From Candidatus Saccharibacteria bacterium UBA2834 (GTDB taxonomy: Bacteria; Patescibacteriota; Saccharimonadia; Saccharimonadales; Saccharimonadaceae): 5,479 nucleotides of DNA. The translations under genes were made by a program, and so were the position numbers. A model generated the notes under the pieces. The model saw nothing but the letters and a program-made list of their open reading frames with translations. It did not search any database and was not told where the DNA came from. Below, in pieces: positions 1-4,413 of this stretch (the first letter of the stretch is position 1; each line of letters starts with the position of its first letter). The stretch is taken from NCBI GenBank assembly GCA_002351365.1, contig DEGE01000001.1:54960-60438 (forward strand), given 5' to 3'.

Positions 1-399
1 TTTGATCGTTTTAAAAAATCTTTGAATGAGTACGCGAAAGTTCCGGCCGATGAAATTAAGCAAGTTCTAAAAGAATTTGATCAGTATGAGAATTTGCACG
101 TAAGTCGTTTGGTCGAGGCAGGAGTAGCGTTGATCGCGAAACACAGCGATGAAGAGACCGCGAAGCAATATTTTGAAGCACATGATCAATATTTTGGTGG
201 TAAGTTTGAACGTTTGCGCCGTATTACGGGGTATCTTGTTGGTACGCTGGATCGTTGGAATGACGGCAAAAAGGCAGAAGAAGCGGCTCGCGTAAAGCAT
301 TCTGTAAATTCTTCGATTAATGATGACGAGCGTGCAGCAAGGCTCGAAAAACAAGCTTTGGCGCACAATGTGGCTTATGCCAGTTCGATTGTAAGCTAA
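1..399 (+). CDS. nrdD: Anaerobic (class III) ribonucleoside-triphosphate reductase, C-terminal fragment
   Basis: The reading frame is open from base 1, so this is the last 132 residues of a longer protein; a TTG at 22 is in frame but is not needed as a start. NrdD reduces NTPs to dNTPs without oxygen, using a glycyl radical installed by the radical-SAM activase NrdG. The identifying piece is the run RRITGYLVG followed by R-x-N-x-GK-x(2)-E and then RVKH (about residues 72-101). This matches the glycyl-radical loop and tail of NrdD (the RRTCGYLG...N.GK..E..RVKH pattern of E. coli/T4 enzymes). The radical glycine would be codon 229-231. Upstream is a charged, helical segment with no cysteine, so the four-cysteine zinc site that normally precedes the loop is not visible. 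About 31 Ala-rich residues extend past RVKH. A separate small NrdD-tail-like protein is possible, but the open left edge favours a full enzyme. Confidence 0.72.
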   Translation, partial: FDRFKKSLNEYAKVPADEIKQVLKEFDQYENLHVSRLVEAGVALIAKHSDEETAKQYFEAHDQYFGGKFERLRRITGYLVGTLDRWNDGKKAEEAARVKHSVNSSINDDERAARLEKQALAHNVAYASSIVS

Positions 400-1343
400 T
401 CTTGTTTGTTTAGCGCGGCTTCAATATTTGCAATGTCGGCCTGATCTTTAGGTCGATTGGCACGACGCTTGAAGGCGAGTATGCTTTCAAGCGTTTCGCA
501 TTGGAAGCCATCTACGATGTCAAATTCAAATTTTTCAAAGTCGTCCATCATCTGACAATAGTCGAATGGTATATGGTAGCCATGCTCATCGGTTGGAGTT
601 TGGTCTAGCTTCAATTGTTTTGCTAACTTTTTAGTGGCGCAAAGATCGAGGTCGGCCGTTCTTTCGCGAAGACCGCGCAAGAGAAGAGAGCCGCCGGAAA
701 GAACGATGAAGTCGGACTTTGGTAAATCAAGATGCTTTAGATATGATACATAGGCGAGTTTATCCATCGATCTTTTTTGGGCCCATTTTGGTGGTTCCAT
801 GTCGAAGAGAATTTCTGGTGTATGTAAGTTGACTGTATCGGTATCAACTCCGTAGTAACTTTGATAAGTAGTGTCAACGGAGCCATATTTGGCGTCAGCT
901 TTGGCGAAGCCGAGTTTTTTGGCGGTATCCCATACGGATTTTTCGGAAGGCCCCTCAATTTCCATGAAAGTAGGAAGCCATGGCCAAGTGTCGATGCAAA
1001 TTTCGACATTGTCGTAAGTCCAGATTTCGCGTTTGGTTTCTTGGCGGGCTTTAATTTTGAGGCCACAGCCTTGCATGAACATAATGGCGTCGTCGTAGTT
1101 ATTTACTTCGATGTTGACTTCTTTGGTGCCAAGAATGGAATGGTCGTCGCTGACGTTTTTGTAAGTCATAACGATTTTGTCACCTTCGTCGCGTACGCGC
1201 GCAAAGGAGTGCTCGCCAGTATAAAAAACAACACGACGCATTAAAACTTCTGGTTTTACCAGTGTGGCGCCAATGGCTTTAAGCTTTTCGCGAATGGCGT
1301 TTTTGTCGATGTCTAAAAATTGAGCCTCGATTTCATTCTTCAT
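396..1343 (-). CDS. CYTH domain protein fused to a nucleotidyltransferase-fold domain
   Basis: This is a 315-residue soluble protein with two domains. Residues 1-165 are a CYTH (triphosphate tunnel) domain, the fold of class IV adenylate cyclases and thiamine-/tri-polyphosphatases. Visible are the N-terminal E4-I-E6 pair, FARVRDEG (R49, R51), T60-Y-K62, E75 and E79 on a beta strand, K104-R105, D118, and FMEIEG (E128, E130), ending in YYGVD. Residues about 195-315 look like a pol-beta-type nucleotidyltransferase: GGS at 217-219, D231-L-D233 twelve residues later, a third acidic strand near 273-275, and a C-terminal K..R...RPKD..DI helix as in DUF6036/AbiEii-like proteins. The lysine of the CYTH ExExK signature is glutamine (Q8). 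The stop overlaps that of nrdD on the other strand. A TATAAT lies six bases before the ATG and no Shine-Dalgarno sequence is present. Substrate unknown. Domain calls are good; the combined activity is not predictable. Confidence 0.85.
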   Translation of the reverse strand: MKNEIEAQFLDIDKNAIREKLKAIGATLVKPEVLMRRVVFYTGEHSFARVRDEGDKIVMTYKNVSDDHSILGTKEVNIEVNNYDDAIMFMQGCGLKIKARQETKREIWTYDNVEICIDTWPWLPTFMEIEGPSEKSVWDTAKKLGFAKADAKYGSVDTTYQSYYGVDTDTVNLHTPEILFDMEPPKWAQKRSMDKLAYVSYLKHLDLPKSDFIVLSGGSLLLRGLRERTADLDLCATKKLAKQLKLDQTPTDEHGYHIPFDYCQMMDDFEKFEFDIVDGFQCETLESILAFKRRANRPKDQADIANIEAALNKQD

Positions 1344-1349
1344 AGCTAT

Positions 1350-1355
1350 ATTATA
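1350..1355 (-). promoter_or_regulatory. -10 box of the CYTH-nucleotidyltransferase gene, candidate leaderless promoter
   Basis: On the minus strand the hexamer is a perfect TATAAT, separated from the ATG by only ATAGCT. With the usual six-base discriminator, transcription would start exactly at the A of the start codon (1343), giving a leaderless mRNA. This agrees with the absence of any Shine-Dalgarno sequence. The -35 region is weak (TGTTAT at 1373-1378, 17-base spacer) and overlaps the 13-bp repeat. The consensus match is seen directly; promoter function is inferred. Confidence 0.6.
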
Positions 1356-1372
1356 AGATAAATTACCGCGCG

Positions 1373-1385
1373 ATAACAGATAGAG
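1373..1385 (+). repeat. 13-bp direct repeat, left copy
   Basis: ATAACAGATAGAG occurs here, just past the stop codon of the HAD gene, and again at 2224-2236 beyond its promoter region, in the same orientation. The two copies bracket the AT-rich HAD gene. This copy also covers the -35 position of the CYTH gene promoter. Confidence 0.6.
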
Positions 1386-1390
1386 AAGTA

Positions 1391-2137
1391 TTATTGTGTT
1401 TTTAAGAATTCATAGAATTCTTGAAGGCTATTCATTTTGTAGGTGCTTAATTCATCAATTTGTTTTTGTGTATTGAACATATTTTTGTCGACTATATTTA
1501 TGACTTCGATTCCGGCGTTATTCGCGGCCTTGACGCCTTCTAGTGAATCCTCAATAGCTAAGCACTCATTTTTGGGAGTATTAATCATTTTTACGGCCGT
1601 TAGATAAACTTCGGGATCTGGCTTCTTTTTTTCTACGTCGTCATGAGAAAGCACTAAATCAAAAACGTCGTAAAGCTTAAATTTAGAATAGAGATTTTTA
1701 TTTTTGTAATTATAAATGTCGAGCGTGGTTTTAGGGGAAATTGTTGCAAGAACTAGCTTATATCCTTTTCCCTTAAGAAGGCTAATTGTTTCCTTTGCAT
1801 ATGCCTTATATTCGATTTTGTTTACGATGTAATCGGACTCGATGGTTTTATACTGTTCTTTTAGTTCTTGTAAGTTGATTTCTTTGTTGTGACTGTATTT
1901 ATTTTTTAGAAAAAGCAGAAAACCATCAGATAAAACTTCCGCTTCGCTATTTGTGTGAATAAACTCGTCCCAATCGTCTTGGATTTGATTGGCTGAAACA
2001 ATTTTATCGAAAAAGTTTTTTACTAGAGTAGCGTAGATTTCGTTTAGCATATTTACGGAGTCAATTAGAGTGCCATCTAGATCAAATATAATAACTTTTT
2101 TGTCCTTGAGCATATTGTCATAATTTGCTTTTTTCAT
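1391..2137 (-). CDS. HAD-superfamily hydrolase, subfamily IA (beta-phosphoglucomutase/phosphoglycolate phosphatase-like)
   Basis: This 248-residue protein has all four HAD motifs: I, FDLDGT with D19 (nucleophile) and D21; II, LATISPK with T132; III, KKKPDPE with the lysine at about 172; IV, IEDSLEGVKAA with E196 and D197 and the typical ageing-loop glycine G201. Between motifs I and II lies a helical cap of about 100 residues, as in the subfamily IA enzymes that act on small phosphorylated sugars or phosphoglycolate. The exact substrate cannot be read from sequence. I place the start at the ATG at 2137 because AGAGAGG lies eight bases before it; the ATG at 2158 would add seven residues (MYREAIK) and lacks a ribosome site. 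Base composition is low, about 34% GC over 1441-2100, and the protein is rich in Lys, Asn and Ile, unlike its neighbours, which suggests acquisition by transfer. It is probably transcribed alone from the divergent region shared with ychF. Confidence 0.85.
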   Translation of the reverse strand: MKKANYDNMLKDKKVIIFDLDGTLIDSVNMLNEIYATLVKNFFDKIVSANQIQDDWDEFIHTNSEAEVLSDGFLLFLKNKYSHNKEINLQELKEQYKTIESDYIVNKIEYKAYAKETISLLKGKGYKLVLATISPKTTLDIYNYKNKNLYSKFKLYDVFDLVLSHDDVEKKKPDPEVYLTAVKMINTPKNECLAIEDSLEGVKAANNAGIEVINIVDKNMFNTQKQIDELSTYKMNSLQEFYEFLKTQ

Positions 2138-2145
2138 TTTGATTG

Positions 2146-2152
2146 CCTCTCT
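2146..2152 (-). promoter_or_regulatory. Ribosome binding site of the HAD gene
   Basis: AGAGAGG on the minus strand, eight bases before the ATG at 2137. It decides the start: it lies inside the longer frame that would begin at 2158, so the shorter 248-residue protein is preferred. Confidence 0.6.
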
Positions 2153-2190
2153 GTACATTTATGTCAAGCAATAAAGGTTCCATTAGATAT

Positions 2191-2196
2191 ACTATA
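2191..2196 (-). promoter_or_regulatory. Candidate -10 box of the HAD gene
   Basis: TATAGT on the minus strand, with a poor -35 (TTGGCT at 2216-2221, 19-base spacer). It would give a leader of roughly 45 bases carrying the AGAGAGG site. It overlaps the ychF promoter region on the opposite strand, so the two divergent units could compete for polymerase. Weak evidence in an AT-rich region. Confidence 0.3.
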
Positions 2197-2204
2197 GCAA
2201 AATA

Positions 2205-2213
2205 TGGTATAAT
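2205..2213 (+). promoter_or_regulatory. Extended -10 promoter of ychF
   Basis: TGGTATAAT combines the TGn extension with a perfect TATAAT. Transcription would start near 2220, leaving a leader of about 35 bases. No good -35 is visible (nearest TTAGAT at 2183-2188, 19-base spacer), which is normal for extended -10 promoters. Confidence 0.6.
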
Positions 2214-2223
2214 TTAGCCAACA

Positions 2224-2236
2224 ATAACAGATAGAG
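2224..2236 (+). repeat. 13-bp direct repeat, right copy
   Basis: Second exact copy of ATAACAGATAGAG (first at 1373-1385). It lies in the predicted leader of ychF, just after the inferred transcription start and before the Shine-Dalgarno sequence. Confidence 0.6.
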
Positions 2237-2241
2237 TTAAC

Positions 2242-2247
2242 GAAAGG
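2242..2247 (+). promoter_or_regulatory. Ribosome binding site of ychF supporting a TTG start
   Basis: GAAAGG sits seven bases before the TTG at 2255. With the match of the following residues to the usual N-terminus of YchF, it fixes this non-ATG start. Confidence 0.65.
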
Positions 2248-2254
2248 TTGTATT

Positions 2255-3313
2255 TTGAGCTTACAAATCGGAATCGTTGGTTTAGCAAATGTAGGGAAGA
2301 GCACGCTTTTTAATGCATTAACGAATGCGGGGGCGCTAGCGGCAAATTACCCATTTGCGACAATTGAACCAAACACTGGCATTGTGGGCGTGCCGGACGA
2401 ACGTTTGGCCGTACTTGCGAAGATGTATGATTCCGACAAAGTAGTACCAGCGACGGTTGAGTTTGTAGATATTGCTGGCTTGATTGCTGGTGCGTCAAAA
2501 GGCGAGGGTTTGGGCAATAAATTCTTGGCGAATATTCGTGAATGTAAGGTAATTTGTCATGTTGTGAGAGCTTTTGCGGATGCGAATGTGACACATGTGG
2601 CGGGTGGTCCAGATCCAAAGCGCGACATCGAGACGGTTGAGACCGAATTGGCTTTGGCGGACATAGAGACGCTTGAAAAGACTTTGCCGAAAGTGCAACG
2701 CGAAGCCAAGAGTGGTGATAAGGATGCGAAAGCGAAACTCGAACAAGTACAAAATACGTTGGAAGAACTTAAAAGTGGCAAAACGCACGTTGGGAATATC
2801 GATGGTCTAGATTTACTATCGGCGAAGCCGGTCTTTTATATGTTCAATATGGATGAAGCCGAATTAACCGACGAGGCGAAGAAAAAAGAACTCGCCGAGA
2901 TGGTGGCGCCACAGAAATGCGTATTTGTGAATGCGAAGTTGGAATCAGAGATGGCGGATATGAGTGCCGAAGATAAAGCGGTATTTTTGGAAAGCTACGG
3001 CATTAAAGAAGACGGCTTAAGTCAATTAGTGCACGTGGCGTATGACACCTTGGGTCTTCAAAGTTATTTGACGGCCGGCAAGAAAGAAACACGTGCTTGG
3101 ACGATAAAGCAGGGCGCGACAGCACCTGAGGCGGCTGGTGTGATTCATACGGATTTTCAAAGAGGTTTTATTGCGGCGACGATTTGTTCATATGATGATT
3201 TGGTGCGATTGGGCTCCGAAAAAGCCGTGCGCGAGGCTGGCTTAATGCGCACGGAGGGTAAAGATTACGTCATGCGCGATGGTGACGTAGTAGAGTTTAA
3301 ATTCAACGTCTAA
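2255..3313 (+). CDS. ychF: Ribosome-binding ATPase YchF (OLA1 family)
   Basis: YchF is a near-universal P-loop protein of the Obg group that prefers ATP to GTP and associates with ribosomes, with roles in translation and stress responses. The protein is 352 residues, close to the usual ~363. Motifs in order: G1 loop GLANVGKST (9-17, K15), the conserved NYPFATIEPN (31-40), G3 DIAG (72-75) followed by the family hallmark ASKGEGLGNKF, a coiled-coil-rich helical insert (about 125-175), the altered G4 motif NMDE (198-201) in place of NKxD that explains ATP preference, and a C-terminal TGS domain from about 268 (SYLTAGKKETRAW, then IHTDFQRGFI and MRDGDVVEF). The TTG start is supported by GAAAGG seven bases upstream and alignment with the E. 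coli N-terminus. Position 35, a cysteine in E. coli, is alanine here. Its extended -10 promoter diverges from the HAD gene. Confidence 0.97.
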   Translation: MSLQIGIVGLANVGKSTLFNALTNAGALAANYPFATIEPNTGIVGVPDERLAVLAKMYDSDKVVPATVEFVDIAGLIAGASKGEGLGNKFLANIRECKVICHVVRAFADANVTHVAGGPDPKRDIETVETELALADIETLEKTLPKVQREAKSGDKDAKAKLEQVQNTLEELKSGKTHVGNIDGLDLLSAKPVFYMFNMDEAELTDEAKKKELAEMVAPQKCVFVNAKLESEMADMSAEDKAVFLESYGIKEDGLSQLVHVAYDTLGLQSYLTAGKKETRAWTIKQGATAPEAAGVIHTDFQRGFIAATICSYDDLVRLGSEKAVREAGLMRTEGKDYVMRDGDVVEFKFNV

Positions 3314-3356
3314 AAATAGCGACTTTTTATTGCACGAATCTTGACGCTTATGCTAA

Positions 3357-3362
3357 TATAAT
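3357..3362 (+). promoter_or_regulatory. Candidate -10 box immediately before pilM
   Basis: A perfect TATAAT ends only three bases before the pilM ATG, and no Shine-Dalgarno sequence is present. Standard spacing would start the mRNA at about 3369, three bases inside the gene. The overlapping TAATAT at 3354-3359 would instead place the start exactly on the ATG. TTGACG at 3341-3346 is only 10 bases away, too close to act as its -35. A leaderless pilM-pilN transcript is plausible but not proven. Confidence 0.4.
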
Positions 3363-3365
3363 TGT

Positions 3366-4412
3366 ATGAGTCTAGGATATGGTGTGGGCGACTTCTTCTC
3401 GTTAGACATCGGGACGGACGCGTTACGTATGGTTCAATTATCTGGCAATGCACAGCATGGCTGGTCTTTGCAGCGTTTCGCGTATGTGCCAGTAAGTCGT
3501 TCTATCTTGCAGGATAGTAGCGATACCGGTAAACGCCGTCTCGGCGAAACGATTGCGAGCGCCGCGGAACAAGCAGGTATAAAAACTAAAAATATTGCCC
3601 TAGGTTTGCCATCCAATAAAACGTTCACGACGATTATTGAGGTGCCAACCCAGGATAAGAAGTCGATGGAAAAGGTAGTGCGCTATCATGAGGATCAGTA
3701 CATTCCGATGCCGATTGAGGACGCAAAAGTCGACTATGTAATTTTGGGGCCAAGCCCGAACGACCCAAACCTTACAGAGGTATTATTATCTTGTACTTCA
3801 ATTAATTATGCGGAAGAGAGAATGGAAGGCGTTGAAAACTATGGCTTCAATCTTGTCGCACAAGAACCAGATCCTATTGCAATGTCTCGCGCTTTAACGC
3901 CAAATGGTCTTAATGACGCACGTCTTATTATTGATTATGGTGAGGATACAACCGACCTTTCTGTCGTGTATGGCGCCCCTCGTCTTGTACGTATGCTTCC
4001 GGGTGGTTTATCCGTCCTCGTACGTACAGTGGCAAACTCTTTGAACGTAAAAGAAAGTCAAGCCCGTCAGTTTATCTTGAAGTTCGGTTTGGCTCAGGAT
4101 AAGCTCGATGGCCAGGTTTTCAAGGCACTTGATCAAACTTTGGAAAACTTTGCATCAGAGCTTTCGAAGTCAATTCGCTTCTTCCAGAATAAATATCCGA
4201 ATGTAAAGGTCGGCGGTGTAATCCTATCTGGTTTTGCAGGTATCATTCCATTTATGGCCGAATATATCGAGGCGAAGACTGGAATTTCGACTGTGCAAGG
4301 CAATCCATGGCAAATGGTCCAGGTGACGCCGCAACAACAACAGGCTTTGTCGCAGGTGGCAGCCGAGTTTGCAGTGGCGATTGGATTAGCGGAAAGGACA
4401 AATAGTAGATAA
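3366..4412 (+). CDS. pilM: Type IV pilus assembly protein PilM (actin-like ATPase)
   Basis: PilM is the cytoplasmic, actin/FtsA-like member of the type IV pilus alignment complex; it binds nucleotide and the N-terminal tail of PilN, linking the assembly ATPases to the membrane. The 348-residue length is typical. Visible are the phosphate-1 strand FFSLDIGTDALRMVQL (10-25, D14, G16), the 1C-domain stretch with VVRYHEDQYIPMPIEDA (about 104-120), phosphate-2 LIIDYGEDTTDLSVV (187-201, D190, G192), and an adenosine-loop-like GGVILSGFAG (283-292). No signal peptide or membrane segment is seen, as expected. The ATG start leaves eight residues before the first actin strand. The next gene starts one base after the stop, so the two are coupled. 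The adenosine loop reads SGFAG rather than the common glycine-glycine form, a mild departure. Confidence 0.92.
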   Translation: MSLGYGVGDFFSLDIGTDALRMVQLSGNAQHGWSLQRFAYVPVSRSILQDSSDTGKRRLGETIASAAEQAGIKTKNIALGLPSNKTFTTIIEVPTQDKKSMEKVVRYHEDQYIPMPIEDAKVDYVILGPSPNDPNLTEVLLSCTSINYAEERMEGVENYGFNLVAQEPDPIAMSRALTPNGLNDARLIIDYGEDTTDLSVVYGAPRLVRMLPGGLSVLVRTVANSLNVKESQARQFILKFGLAQDKLDGQVFKALDQTLENFASELSKSIRFFQNKYPNVKVGGVILSGFAGIIPFMAEYIEAKTGISTVQGNPWQMVQVTPQQQQALSQVAAEFAVAIGLAERTNSR

Positions 4413-4413
4413 T

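Noticed and set aside
861..1244. Open frame of 127 codons on the plus strand opposite the CYTH gene
   Set aside because: It is antisense to a well-supported domain, has no recognisable motif, and lacks a Shine-Dalgarno site; a by-product of codon use on the other strand.
1404..1422. Perfect 8-bp inverted repeat AAGAATTC-ATA-GAATTCTT near the end of the HAD gene
   Set aside because: It lies inside the coding region and is explained by the repeated residues EF-Y-EF. No U-tract follows it on either strand in terminator orientation.
2162..2167. Perfect TTGACA on the minus strand before the HAD gene
   Set aside because: Seventeen bases downstream there is no -10-like hexamer (AATCAA), and the resulting start would fall inside the gene.
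2138..2254. Divergent intergenic region searched for a riboswitch, small RNA or tRNA
   Set aside because: Only promoter elements, the 13-bp repeat and ribosome sites were found; no stable extended stem or tRNA-like pattern is visible.
3311..3329. TAAAAA...TTTTTA inverted repeat just after ychF, a possible terminator
   Set aside because: The stem is only six A-T pairs with a seven-base loop, with no GC clamp. Too weak to call; it may be chance in an AT-rich gap.
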